NCBI GenBank assembly: GCA_005784505.1
Contig: VCAZ01000038.1
Span: forward strand, 1,654,898 to 1,718,897
DNA: 64,000 bases
Source of the DNA: Bagarius yarrelli
Lineage: Eukaryota > Chordata > Actinopteri > Siluriformes > Sisoridae
Direction of reading: 5' to 3'
Numbering within the stretch: the stretch's first letter is position 1; the number at the start of each line of letters is the position of its first letter. The position numbers were made by a program, and so were the translations under genes. Positions 11,400 through 24,209 of this stretch are shown here, in pieces. Below the pieces are notes generated by a model. The model saw only the letters and a program-made list of their open reading frames with translations, searched no databases and had not been told where the DNA came from.

Positions 11400-13828
11400 T
11401 TAGATATCTGAACAAACCGACTATCGTTAAAAGTGAAGACGTAACTCTTTCTGACAAACTAAACACAGAAAAAAGGTTTCCGTATGCTTCTCCTGCTGCT
11501 TTACAGCGTTACAGCAGTAAAATGAGTTTTAATCAGTCAACTAGTAAACCAGTTCCTCGTTTTTAGTGCTCAGGACTTTAAAGCACTTCTGTGAATTGTT
11601 CTGAATGAAGACCTTCTGCTAAATGTCGTAAATGTCTGTGTGTGTAAATCCTCTAGGATGGGCTGGTGACCCATCCGGGTGAAATTTTCCCATCATTTAT
11701 TTCCTGCTGAGGTTAAAAGCAGTAAAACTGAAGCTGTTACTCAGAACTTTTTTTTTGTTCTGCACTAAAGTGGTGAAATAAAAATTTCATCAGTATTAAA
11801 ACATCCACGCTAGAACTTGATTTAAAATAATGTTGTTTTCGACAGTGTTCATGTGCTTATGGTACTTTTAGTTTGTGATCTAATAAACCAGTATTGATCT
11901 ATTTATTGACAGAGACTTCAAACATATTTGTTTGTTTGTAAAAAAAAATTGCTGATGAAAGTATCTGCATTACATATCCTGTTGTGCTGTAGTTTATTAC
12001 TGATTGGAAACGGCTGCAAAGGCTTTACAAAACACAGCTTAGATAAATTATTAAATAAAAACAGCAGTTTCACAGAGAAACTTGGTGAAAGAAGGTGGAG
12101 GGACAGCTTATTATAAAACATTAATTAGAAACAGATGTCAGTCCGGTGATTGTAAGTTGTGGAAACGATTAAAGATCTGCAGTTTCTCTGAGCTCGAAGC
12201 AGTAATGTTGGTTCTGATCTTGCATAGAGAGAACATTTATTTAAATGTTCTCATAAAATAGACATCCTGCTTCAGGAGAAAGAAACATGTTGCATGCAGT
12301 TGTTTGGCAGTGATGATGATGATGACAGTGACCTTTATGAGGAAAACCTGTGATCTGTTTCAGGTCAAAAAAAAGAGAAAACAAGCAGAACAGCAGCATA
12401 GCTACAATGTTTGTTGAATCATTTTAAAATAAACATAAACCCACAAAGGAATTTTGTTAACAGATCTGTATCTATCTGTAAAATTGAAAAAAGTGGGCGA
12501 TATTTGCAAAAAGTTCATATTTGGGATGTGCATGATTAGAGGAATTTTATTAACAACTGTTTACAGACAGATTTGCTTTGCTTTTAATTGATCTTAAAAT
12601 TGGCAGCACGGTGGCTGCAAGAAGGTCCCGGGTTCAATTCCAGGGCAGGTGCCTTTCTGTGTGGAGGTTGCATATTCTCCCTGTGCTTGTGTGGGTTTAC
12701 TCCATGTTCTCCAGTTTCCTTCTACAGTCCAAAAACATATTTGTTAGGTTGATTGGTGATAAAAAATTGAAGTGAGTGTGAGTGTGTGTGTATGTATGGA
12801 CTGGCGACCTGTCCAGGGTGTCCCCCTCCTGCCTTTCGCTCTTTCAGAGACGGCTGGGATAGACTCCAGCAGATCCCTGTGACCCCAGATTAGGAAATAA
12901 GCGGGTATAGAAGATGAATAAATAAATGAATGATCTTACAATTTTAGTCAAAACAGAAGAAAATTCCGAAAACAATTGTTGTGAAGCCTTTATGCAATTG
13001 GCAAATTAGCTTCTGATATGTTAGTTTGCTAACTGAAGCTATAGTTCTGGATGTATTTTAAGTCTGGTTTATTTTTATTCCTAAACATATAAAGCAACTT
13101 TTATCTTTTACATTTATCTGTACAAACAAATGTGTACAAGTATTAACACTATAGAACCACATAGACCCCATACCACACAGGATGGAGACACATTCTGTCT
13201 GAAGATAAACTTTTATTATGCCATAACCTGCTGCTCAGTAAGGAAAAGGCCAATGATCCAAAAGTCAAGTCAAGTCACGCCCCCTTTATTTATATTACAG
13301 TATTAAATAAGACAATATTAAACACACACTAAAACACTCAGTTCAGTTTAATTAATATCTGTCAATCAATAGTCCTCAACGAAAGCAAGTCAGCGGTGAC
13401 AGCGGCAAGAAACCAAAACACAGAATTGGACACAAAAACCTTGGGAGAAACCAGGTTCAGGCGGGGGGTTCAGTTCTTCTCTGACCAGACAAACCAGCAG
13501 TAAAGTTTCATCACTGGGAATCTATTGTCTTTAAGTGCTGATCCACCAACTCGGCTGAATACTATAAGGTTTTTATGTTTTTCTTTTCTTTTTCTTGTTT
13601 CATGTTTCTTGTTTTTTGTTTTATGTCTAGGCTAGGCTATGCTAGCTAGTTAAGTTGACCTAGCCTAGGCAGTTTGTTTTATTTACTTCCTGTTTTATAT
13701 TTTCCTGTCATGTGTTGTTTACTGGTTCAGGTGTGTCTTGTTTTGTTAATGAATTCCTTGTGTATTTATAGTCCTGTGTTACCCTGTCTTATTGTTTACT
13801 GTTTGTTCATGTACCACTGTGAAGCGGC
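11400..13828. other. Intergenic DNA; no gene seen
   Basis: Contains the SINE at 12600-12940 and, at 13265-13500, a decayed relative of the 19860-20500 repeat. The remainder is AT-rich with short random frames only. Confidence 0.5.
12600..12940 (+). mobile_element. Near full-length V-SINE-type SINE
   Basis: Plus-strand copy: GGCAGCACGGTGGCTGCAAG head with B-box-like GGGTTCAATTCCAGG, middle CTGTGCTTGTGTGGGTTTAC, short GT run, then GGCGACCTGTCCAGGGTGTC and tail ending AAGATGAATAAATAAATGAA. Confidence 0.88.
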
Positions 13829-14493
13829 CCTGGCCCTGGCCCTGGCCCTGGCCCTGGTCCTGGTCCTGGTCCTGGTCCTGGCCCGTTAAGTTTAGTTTAT
13901 GTTTGTTGTTAGTCTGGTGTTCTTGTATATAGTCACATTGTAAAAAACTGTACTTGGGTTCTGTTTGTCTTGCTTCAGTGAAGTCTCTGTTACAAATACA
14001 GACTGGATCTGGTGGTGACGGTGAGCTCGGAATAGGAAAAGTGCCAGTTAAACGACACATTATGGTTTAACCTTTGCTCTGATTAAATAAACAATGCAAC
14101 TCTTTTTGGCCATAAGTGTCCATTATAACCATCGTTAATACTAGTATGAGGCTTTTAGTCGAGGGTGAGACTAATACATCTCACACAATAAATGAGAAAG
14201 GAAATGGATAGATTAAAGAAACAACAGAAGACACCTACCAGGAAGTTAAAGCTTGCTTGTAGCGGTTTCAAAACAACACAGAGATTCGTTTTAGCCCCAT
14301 ATTTCCAGCAATACGTGTAGCACTACATATTTAATGAGACAACTTAATAACAGATACTGCTGGTAGATACTCTACCTCTATTAACTAAAATTATTCTATC
14401 TACTATTAATGTTTAACATTTCTTTAAAAAAAAAAATGAATCTAAATCACCGGCCTAATAACTAACATCAAAAAAAGTAAATATGTTTAATTG

Positions 14494-14543
<50 letters not shown>

Positions 14544-15960
14544 TGATTTAATACATTGATTTAATATTTCGATCAATTTAATATTATCCTCCCACCACCA
14601 GAGGGCACCATCACCAGATGTTCATTTTGTGTGTTACTTCCTGTTTTATTGGTTTGCTATATAAGCTAGCAACAAGAACTCTATATTGCAAAGTATTGTT
14701 TGCTTCACAGTTTCTATCTCTGCTTCACAGTTTCTATCTCTGCTGGTTGCTGGTTTTGAGTTTTGTTCTCGTGTTTTTGGATTTGTCCGCCTGTTAATTG
14801 GATTACTTTGCCTGCCTGTTGACTGTCATTTTGGATTAATTTGGATTAAAGTGCTGATCCACCAACTCGGTCCTGGCCCTGGTCCTGGCCCTGGTCCTGG
14901 CCCTGGCCCTGGCCCTGGCCCTGGTCCTGGTCCTGGTCCTGGTCCTGGCCCGTTAAGTTTAGTTTATGTTTGTTGTTAGTCTGGTGTTCTTGTATATAGT
15001 CACATTGTAAAAAACTGTACTTGGGTTCTGTTTGTCTTGCTTCAGTGAAGTCTCTGTTACAAATACAGACTGGATCTGGTGGTGACGGTGAGCTCGGAAT
15101 AGGAAAAGTGCCAGTTAAACGACACATTATGGTTTAACCTTTGCTCTGATTAAATAAACAATGCAACTCTTTTTGGCCATAAGTGTCCATTATAACCATC
15201 GTTAATACTAGTATGAGGCTTTTAGTCGAGGGTGAGACTAATACATCTCACACAATAAATGAGAAAGGAAATGGATAGATTAAAGAAACAACAGAAGACA
15301 CCTACCAGGAAGTTAAAGCTAGCTTGTAGCGGTTTCAAAACAACACAGTAACAGTAATAAAGTCGAAGGTTTGTAGCTGGAAACTTAATTCTGTTACACT
15401 AGTACACCAAATACTGTAGGTGAGATTCGTTTTAGCCCCATATTTCCAGCAATACGTGTAGCACTACATATTTAATGAGACAACTTAATAACAGATACTG
15501 CTGGTAGATACTCTACCTCTATTAACTAAAATTATTCTATCTACTATTAATGTTTAACATTTCTTTAAAAAAAAAAATGAATCTAAATCACCGGCCTAAT
15601 AACTAACATAAAAAAAAGTAAATATGTTTAATTGAGGTATATATATATATATACATACATTGATTTAATACATTGATTTAATATTTCGATCAATTTAATA
15701 TTATCCTCCCACCACCAGAGGGCACCATCACCAGATGTTCATTTTGTGTGTTACTTCCTGTTTGGTTTGCTATATAAGCTAGCAACAAGAACTCTATATT
15801 GCAAAGTATTGTTTGCTTCACAGTTTGTATCTCTGCTGGTTTCTGGTTTTGAGTTTTGTTCTTGTGTTTTGGATTTGTCCGCCTGTTAATTGGATTACTT
15901 TGCCTGCCTGTTGACTGTAATTTTGGATTAATTTGTCTACTTTAATAAAGTCTTACACTG
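13829..15960. repeat. Tandem duplication of about 1.1 kb with GGCCCT/GGTCCT minisatellite at each left end
   Basis: Copy A runs from about 13835 and copy B from about 14870. Anchor CCCGTTAAGTTTAGTTTATG occurs at 13882 and 14949; the CCTCCCACCACCAGAGGGCA anchor at 14588 and 15705. Copy B has an extra segment of about 75 bp (about 15347-15421) and a shorter AT run. The hexamer arrays (13829-13880 and 14871-14950) precede each copy. No gene is recognisable inside; the open frames over the arrays are repeat translations. Confidence 0.85.
14496..14540. repeat. (AT)n microsatellite
   Basis: About 22 AT units in copy A of the tandem duplication; the equivalent site in copy B (15638-15652) has only about 8. 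Confidence 0.85.
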
Positions 15961-16383
15961 CATTATGAATTCCCCCCTTTGACTCCTGCCTCCCAACAAG
16001 AATCATTCAGCCTACCTTGTATTTTTAAGACTTTATTTTAGCTGTAATAACTTGTTTTAAAATTTAATGCTTTGGATCATTTTAAGACAGAATATTTATA
16101 GCCAATTCTTAAATTAAGAGGAGTTTTCTTAAATCATGCATTTATTTAGATGGGTTTAAACTGAGTATAAACTTCTCACAACTGTATGTACTAATGTGAC
16201 AAGGCTTTTAGAGCTGTTTTGTAGACTGTTGATCAGGTACCATGTGATTTGAAGCTAGCCCACAATGGACAGACTGTCAGAAAGACTGTCTATTCTTCCA
16301 TTTTCCCCTTAAAGAACAAAAGTAAAACGATATCTATTTTTTATTTTATTGTGTTATTAAAATTATTGACAAGACACAAAATT

Positions 16384-16522
16384 GTGACCTGTCCAGGGTG
16401 TCCCCCTCCTGCCTCTTACTCTTTTAGAGACGGCTGGGATAGACTCCAGCAGATCCCCGTGACCCCAAATTAGGGAATACGTGTGTATAGAAGATGAATT
16501 AATAAATGAATGAATGAATATA
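16384..16522 (+). mobile_element. SINE tail fragment
   Basis: Begins at GTGACCTGTCCAGGGTGTCC and runs through GACTCCAGCAGATCCCCGTG to a GAATTAATAAATGAATGAA end; the head is absent. Confidence 0.8.
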
Positions 16523-17151
16523 ACAAAATTGTCTATGATTTGTAAAAACTATTTTAAATACATTTAAAAAAAAGAAAAACTATACAACATCTCAGAATAC
16601 AGGATCTGAGATGATGTCATGGAAATACACAAGTGGGATCCCAATTCTATTTTATACCCCGTCCCTTTAGCCCTTAAACCAAGTAATAGGATGTATGGAT
16701 AAAAATATTCCGCTTAGAACTTGGACACCACTTTTACACCAGTACAAATCATTATATGTGCGGTAAAAAGCGAATTTCCGGCCACTAGACTTTTATTTCT
16801 GACAGGATATCCTGACCAGCCATTAGGTAACGTTATCAGGCATGGAAATTTGTTGTGGCTATTGCGCAGTAGTGTAACTTTAGCAAAGTTTAGCAATTTT
16901 TTGAAGAACATGACGGTAAAATATGAACACAGCACTGAATGTAGTAAAACAGATAATTGTTAATTGTCATTAAATTAATTATTAAAGCGAAAAAATACTT
17001 CTTTGTAAATCCTTGTTGCTGCTAAAGCTACTTTTTCTTCCACCTACACCTACAACCAAAAGGGAATCGAGACCCACCTACCCCTTCAGATGAACAGCTG
17101 AAACAGAGCGGTAGGGGAAAGGGGAAGAAATGGAATTGGTTCAAAATATAT

Positions 17152-17346
17152 TAACATTTACGTCATTTGGCAGACGTTTTTATCCAGAGCGACTTACATC
17201 TGAGCAATTAGAGGTTAAGGGCCTTGCTCAGGGGCCCACAGGTAGCTTGGTGGTCATGGGAATCAAACACTGGTCTATCCGGTGCTTGGAATCAAACCCT
17301 GGTCTATCTGGTAGCAGCTCAAAACCTAAACCACTAAGCCACCACT
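17152..17346 (-). mobile_element. tRNA-derived SINE, second family
   Basis: Minus-strand copy: TCATTTGGCAGACGTTTTTA, GAGCGACTTACATCTGAGCA, GGGCCTTGCTCAGGGGCC. The head contains a short internal duplication of GGAATCAAACACTGGTCTAT. Confidence 0.75.
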
Positions 17347-18134
17347 TCTTCTCATCACTAAGTAGGAGTTTATTTCCTTTCTCCATCCCCCCATTCCACC
17401 CCCTCTCCCCCCTCTTTCGATTGTGAATAACTTATTCCAGCTGTTTGGGCCGAGTTTTCTGTCAGATGCTTTTCAGCGAGAGTGAAAGATGAACTATCAA
17501 AAAAACTAGTTAGACATCTCACATCAGAGGTTATGTGAAATGTGTTCTGGGTATCAGCGCAGTTCTAATGGAATTTGGCTTTACATATGTTAAATAGCTC
17601 TTAAAATAATATCTGGAAATAAACCAATAAAAGATCTGATCAATAAACAACCAACTTTCGAAGATAACTGCTGTTGATTTATGATGAGTTTTTTACTGTC
17701 AAATTCTCTAAAAGAAAACAGGACGGGGGTGATTTTGCAAAGGTTGGTAATCTGTGAAGTCTGTGTTCACTTGTGGGCTATTCTTAAATAACTGCATTAG
17801 CTTTGGGCACAGATGACAGTTTGCCCACAGTCACACGATGTTGTTCTCTCATCCCAAAAGAAAAAGGCACATAAGCCTTTGCTTTAAACTGTGAAATAGT
17901 TGGTCTTTTGTTCTTTTGCTCAAAAAATCAGTCACACGGCCCTTATCACAGGCAATAAATAACCGTCTCAAATATCAGAGGGGCTTTCCAAGTTCTTCTT
18001 GAAACTGGGTACCCTGGGGGTAGGAGTGGAGTCTTGACTCGGACAACAAACATAACAACCACCAACTGCATTGACTAATGCTATAGAAGCCGTTAGGATA
18101 TTTTGAAATTTAAATCGTTCTAATTACAACAGAA

Positions 18135-18420
18135 GATTCTGAACTGTTCTAGATGATGTACGTGGCACAGTTCTGGTTGTAGTGTAGAGGTTTGGAGTCT
18201 TAACAGTTGGAGTTTCTCGCTTTAATATATTGTGGTTTCCAACCCCGATACCCGAAATGTCTTTCTGTCTGTAATTCCATGCCGTGTTATATTGTGTTTT
18301 TGTATATTATTGATGGTTTATATAATTTGCGATGTGATAGTGGTGGTATTAAGAGGTTTATCAGTTGGGTAAATCCCCACTGAAGGCCCAGGTACCAAAT
18401 GCACCGCCTGTCACTGTCAC
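18135..18420 (+). repeat. Dispersed repeat, copy 1 (pair with 59860-60095)
   Basis: Shares GGTTTGGAGTCTTAACAG, ATGTTATATTGTGTTTTTGT-type sequence, GGTGGTATTAAG and AAATCCCCACT.AAGGCCCAG with 59860-60095 in the same orientation; about 80-85 percent alike by eye. No coding sequence. Confidence 0.7.
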
Positions 18421-19339
18421 ATTCATATTTGTTTTATTTGTATCTCTACAACCAAAATTCTGAAAAAAGTTGGTTCGTTTTTAAATTCGAATAAAATATA
18501 AACTACCAAATTACAAGATCCAATATTTTATTCACAAAAGAACATAGATAACATAAATGTTTTAAACAAAAATGTTTAAACAAAAATTTGTACACTTTTT
18601 CCTTTTAATACCTATTTTAAATGATGTCATTTTAAATGTGATGCCTGCTACAGGTCTCACTGTGAGGGGTGTGTAGGGTATCCCAATTTACTGACGAGTT
18701 TCTTTACCCCGCCTACTTGTGCTCTTAATGCACACTTTCCGTAAGTGGGTCCATAGTCATTCAAACACAAACTCCATCAGGTGGTGGTGAAAAATTTCAG
18801 AAATTTCAAAATAATGAAGAAAAAAAAAGAAGAAAAGCAAAGCAGTTTGTTGTGGAAAAATAAACAAGGATGGAATAGTTAAGTGTTAGTAAAAGTTTAA
18901 TCATGTAATTACCATTTTTAGCAGAAATACTGTGTACAGCAGGACTTTAGTCTGAGGGGTGTCACGACGATGACGTAGCAATGAGGTTTAACGTCTGAAA
19001 GTGACTGTAAACGATGTAGTTTACCAGTATGTGGCGCTGTAATTCTGGTACAGAGAAACACAAAAAGTGAGAGGCACACTAAAGAGCACACACATATACA
19101 AACAACTCAAGACGAACATGGAAAATTCGTTATTTCATATATCTCTAAGGTCCCGTCAATAATGCGAGAAGCTTCTTCAGGTCTAACACCACCATTGTTG
19201 TTGTTATTGCTGTTACGTAACGTAGCAATGTTTGACTAGAAGTGAGATGTAGGCTGATGACATCATCATATCATAAAATATACGGATTGGCTGTGCATAT
19301 GAGAGCGCAAAGGCGGGGTTTCAGTTTTTTATACACTAC

Positions 19340-19710
19340 TTCTTCTTCTTCTTCTTCTCCTTTTGACAGTTTTCTTTTAGGGGTCCCCACAGCGAATCAT
19401 CTGTTTCCACCTGTCCCTATTCTTTACATCCTCTTCACTCACACCCACTAACTTCATGTCTATTCACACGTCCTTCTCCTCTCCTCCTTTCACCAACAGT
19501 AGCCCAACTTCCGACGGCACCCTGTAGGCCAACGGCAGCGGTAGAGTCGTTGTTAACCTGGGCCTCGACCAATCCGGTATGAAATTTTAACGAATGATTC
19601 AAATATTTAGATTTGGCAAGGTTTTTAAGTCGAATACCCTTCCTAACACAACCCTCGCTATTTATCCAGGCTTGGGACTGGCACCGAAGTCACTGGCTTG
19701 TGACCCCTGT
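19340..19710 (-). mobile_element. LINE 3' end with (CTT)n tail
   Basis: Starts with a CTT run at about 19339 (a minus-strand GAA-type tail), then AGGGGTCCCCACAGCGAATC and CATCCTCTTCACTCACACCC, shared with 50700-50800. The right part (19500-19710) has no recognisable frame. Confidence 0.55.
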
Positions 19711-19859
19711 GGCTAGATTTAGTTTTATACACTACAATTTGGTATATTGTAGCAATACTAATGTTATTATTTAATTATTTTAGATTTTTAGTTAGGGAAT
19801 TGAACAGCAAACTAAGAAAAAAATGCATTTTTCTTCTCAAAAAACAAAAAAACAAAGGT

Positions 19860-20500
19860 GAAATGTGTATAGCGCTTTTAACAATAGTCATTGTCTCGAA
19901 GCAGCTTTACACAATCAAAGATAACTATAAAATCAGGTTGTCCCTGATGGGGCAAGTTTTTCCCGGTGGTAAGGAGACGGCAAAAGGAAGAAACCTTGAG
20001 AGGAACCAGACTCAACAGAGAACTCATTCTTATTTGGATAATAAACATATAGTCAGGTAGTTTATCTTCCCTTTTTCGTATTTCTCTTTTAAAATGTTTT
20101 CCCCTGTTTATTTCTGCTGAGATGATGTGTGTGTTAGTGCAGACGTTTATGTGTAGACAGTAGAGAAGTGCCCAGATCACATACAGTAAATAAGGATCAT
20201 GACAGATAGATTGATATCACTTAAAAATATGAATAAAATTTAAACTGGATATTATTTTTATTATAAAACTGATTTTTCTTTTGTCACTTGTACATTCTTT
20301 CATCATACATTTAAAAAAATCATTTAAAAAAATTGCCTGTCTTCCTTATTTCATCTCAGGGAGTTTTTTCTTGCCACAGTCGCCACCGGCTTGTCCATTA
20401 GGAACAAACTAACACTTTTTTTTCTTTACTATTACTGCCTTGAGAAAATGTCCACTGTTAAAAGTGTTAAACAATTGAAAAATAAACGGAATTGAATTGA
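19860..20500. repeat. Two facing copies of a common fish interspersed repeat
   Basis: 19866-20045 (minus type: TATAGCGCTTTTAACAATAG, GAAACCTTGAGAGGAACCAG) and 20340-20500 (plus type: GGGAGTTTTTTCTTGCCACA, GAGAAAATGTCCACTGTTAA, ends ATTGAATTGAAA). A distant relative is at 13265-13500. Frequent in fish genomes; no coding capacity seen. Confidence 0.65.
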
Positions 20501-23500
20501 AATAGTGCGTTTAAAAACAACATTTGGATCAGACAATCAGGTGTCCCAATACTTTTGCTTATAGGTGTATTAAGTATTACATGCAAGCAGTATTGTACAC
20601 AAATATATTTTCTAAATTTTTTTTTTACTATAATACATGCAGAAAAGAGGCTGTTTTTGGATGTGGTTTGGTGTCTATTGAGGAGGTCACATGACTGTCA
20701 TGCGGAACAGGCATGTGGTTTGGCCACATTTACTTTTAAACACTGTGTAAGAGCAGTTAGTTGTAGCGTGTAATAGCTGAGATCAGACAAAAAAAATATT
20801 TCTATGAGAATTTTGCCCCGAGTCAATTTTAAAATCAACAAGCTCTTACACTATTTTATTTCTGAAATTACTTCTTAGTGATAAAGCAAAGTCTGGAAAT
20901 ACTGTACGGAAAGTTCAATCAAATTCCACTTTTGCCCAGGACCACGGAGTGAGAAAGAAGTGTGATTGATTAGACTTGCACGAGGATATTTTTTTATTTC
21001 CTCAGAATATACAAACAAATTTTTTAATCCAGGGCTATTTTTACTAAAATGTAAACGATTCTAGAAAGTTCACTTTCAGATAAAGTAGACCAGGGTCTGG
21101 AGTTCGCAAACCCCTGGGAGTTTACAAGGGAATTGCAAAATGATGACAAGCAGATAATGAAATTATATTAATAAAAAAAAATAAACAAATAAAAGGTTAT
21201 GTAATATTAAAATAAAAAAAACTTACAAACCAGAATGTAAATTGTTTAATTTTTTATGTGACAAGACACGATATCAGAAAACTGCATTTGCATTGTCATA
21301 ATATGAAATTTTATATTTTAAATTGTGTAATAACAATAAATACGACTGAAAAAAAAAGAGAAATAATAAATGTTTTAAGGTAAAAATAAAAAGGAGCTAT
21401 TAAATTATTGAAATATATGATTAGAATCACTGTGGGTGTAAATTATTCCGTTTCCCCTTTGGGCTCTTCCTTCCATACCGTTTCCATTGGAAAAATCTTA
21501 TTGTGGCACCAGAGCATAATTGATAATATGCTACAATATCTGAGGACTGAGGAGGACAAACACTTTTAGTTGCTGTAATGTGATGTGTAAATTTGTGTTT
21601 AGATTACATTACAATCTTATTACTAAATCTAAATTAGATTAGATTACAATATTCATACAATCTATCAATTCATACCATCAATATATTCCTTTAATAATCT
21701 ATCAATCCGTCTTTCTATCCAACAGTCCATCTATTTATCTGTCTTTATTTATCTATCTATCTATCTATCCATCCATCCATCCATCCATCTATGTCCATCT
21801 GTCTATTTGTCTATCCATTGGTCTATCCATTGGTCTATCTATTGGTCTAGCCATCCCTCTATTTGTCTATCTATTTGTCCGTCTGTCTGTCCATCTATTA
21901 ACCTGTCCATCTATCCATCTTCCAGCAAGATGTGACCCCCAAACCCAATAGAAAAGATAAATCTGAGTCATATGTGAAAAAAGAGAGAAGAATAAAATAT
22001 TGAGAAACGTAAACCAAATAATTTTATTTGCTTTGATTTTATTTGTGATGCCAATAAATAGGGAAAATGAAAATACAAACATCTGTATAGAAAAGGAGAG
22101 ATGTAAAATTATGATTCTGTTGATATGGCTAATGTCTGCCTTTTTAAAAGAATGACACTGTTTCCAGAACAAACCATATTGTTTCAAGCTGCAGCACAGA
22201 CAGGACACAGTGAGGACACAGTGAGGACACAAAGAGGGAGAAGTGGTCGGAAACAAGATCGTCACTTTTTACACTGTGTAAAATATTCTCTTACTTTATG
22301 GCACTAATAACCGGATAAGGGGACGGGACATATAAATCTGTATCAATTATTTTATGGCTGATCATTGGCCACATTTACTGAATATTTTTAACATTTAAAT
22401 CCCAAAATCTCATCAACCCCAAACAGCCTTATGTTGCAACAAAAATGTTGCAAAAGAGTCTCTAGACAAAAAAAAACAACCTTTGATGCAGTGACATCAG
22501 CAGATATAAAGAATTCCCCAGGGTGGCATTTCCCTGGCACACAGGCCCTCTAGTGGATCACAGGGAGGAAAGAAAACAGGAACAAGTGATCAGACACGGT
22601 GCTACAGACACACCCCTGTATGAGATATACACAAGAGTGGAAGTTAAATATAAAGCACAATATAAATAATTGTTTTTTAAATTTAAAATCTTTAATAAGT
22701 CGTAATTCATTTATATTATTTTGTCAAAACTACAGGTGCCATTGGGTTTATTTTGTTAAGTTTTTTTTGCAATAAATGCAAAGCAAATTATATCCGATCC
22801 GATCGGTGACTCAAAAAAATGTAACGTGATCCAAACTGTGTGTTTTGAGATCTGTTGCACAACTACAGTTCTTTATGAGAACCCTGAGGGATCAGCAGAT
22901 TCTGAAACCCGTCTGAGATCAACAATTAGATCAGTGGTAAATATTCCAGAACTGACACTCATTCTCTGTTCTGATGTTTACTGTAAACATTGCCTATTTA
23001 TTTAATTTGTATGATTATATACACTCAGTTTCTGCTTCAGTTGTACTACAGAACTAATAAAGTATCATAAGGCGAAGTATGTGTTTGTGTGTTCGTAATA
23101 CAGAGCTTAGAGAGTGTTTTTTTTTTTTATCTGAAGGCAAAAAGCCCCTCAGTGTTATGCTGTTTTTTTTTTATCTTGTTTAAAGCATTAACCGAGAGAT
23201 CCGATCTTTCCTATGAGCTCACAGTTCCCCTCGTGATTAACATCATGCCTGCAAATCAGAGCTTTACTGCTTTCAATCAGCAAGATAAGCCAAAGATTTA
23301 CTATTTAAACTGAACCCCAAATAATATGAGCTTTTTACAAATGTCTGCTTTATTTATTTTATTTTGTTTGTGTTGTTTTAAGTTTGGAATTTAATATAAA
23401 TATCAAACACAAAACACATTTAATAAATTAAAATAATTGGCCTTTTTTGCTAGATTTATCAGCCAGGCACATTTTCACACTTTTTTTTTTTTTTTTTTTT

Positions 23501-23935
23501 AATCCCCTTTTGCATTATAATATGACTTTGACAAACTGCTAATTGAATCCCGATGTTTAGCAAACATGCATGGGGGGAATTTTAAGGACTTTTTTTCACG
23601 CCATAGACATTTCAGGAAATTACACAATTGCAACATCAATATTTTGTGGTGTGATTAAAGAATTTAGTCAAAAAAGAAAGAAACGGATGGTTGCTGGTGA
23701 TATAAAGATACACAGGTGTCAAAATGACTAACAAGAAAACACACTGAGAGAGATTCTGTACGTATATATGTGTATGTGTGTGTGTGTACACTATGGCTAC
23801 ACAATATATCAATTTAGAATCTACAACATAATGTGTGTCTCTGCAATAGTCAATGGGTAATTTTTCCAAATATTGTGCACCCATACTGTAAAAAAACAAT
23901 TAAAATATATAAAATGTATGTGTGTGTGTGCTTTA
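20500..23935. other. Intergenic DNA downstream of the Rag gene; no gene seen
   Basis: Holds the tetranucleotide tract (21700-21925), poly-T at 23481-23500 and AT-rich single-copy DNA. The minus-strand CTCF-like core CCACTAGAGGGC lies at 22545-22556. The first AATAAA signals for the Rag transcript on the minus strand are near 23346-23360, which would give a 3'UTR of about 850 nt. Confidence 0.45.
21700..21925. repeat. ATCT/ATCC tetranucleotide microsatellite
   Basis: TCTATCTATCTATCCATCCA and related tetramers, grading into longer units such as CTATCCATTGGT. No gene nearby. Confidence 0.85.
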
Positions 23936-23939
23936 TATA

Positions 23940-24180
23940 TATTTTTTAAGTGTTTCTGTTTGTCTCTCTCCTCGTCTGTTCGTCTCTCTCCCCGTCTGTC
24001 CATCTCTCCCCGTCAGTCTGTCCGTCTCTCTCAGTCAGTCTGTCCATCTCTCCCCGTCAGTCTGTCCGTCTCTCTCAGTCAGTCTCTGTATGTGTGTGTG
24101 TTATTCTCTGTGTGTGTGGTGTCAGTCTCTCTCTTTGTGTGTATGTGTGTCAGTCTCTCTGTGCAAGTGTGTGTTCTGAT
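23940..24180. repeat. CT/GT-rich minisatellite just past the Rag stop codon
   Basis: Units such as CTCTCCCCGTCAGTCTGTCC repeated from 23968 to about 24085, then GTGT-rich sequence. It begins about 30 bp past the stop codon, so it would lie in the 3'UTR unless cleavage is very close. Confidence 0.8.
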
Positions 24181-24209
24181 AGTCTTACCTAAGGAGAGTC
24201 TTTAGATGT

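Noticed and set aside
14686..14979. Plus-strand frame with PGPGPG repeats, and minus-strand DQDQGQ frames
   Set aside because: Translations of the GGCCCT/GGTCCT hexamer array in the tandem duplication.
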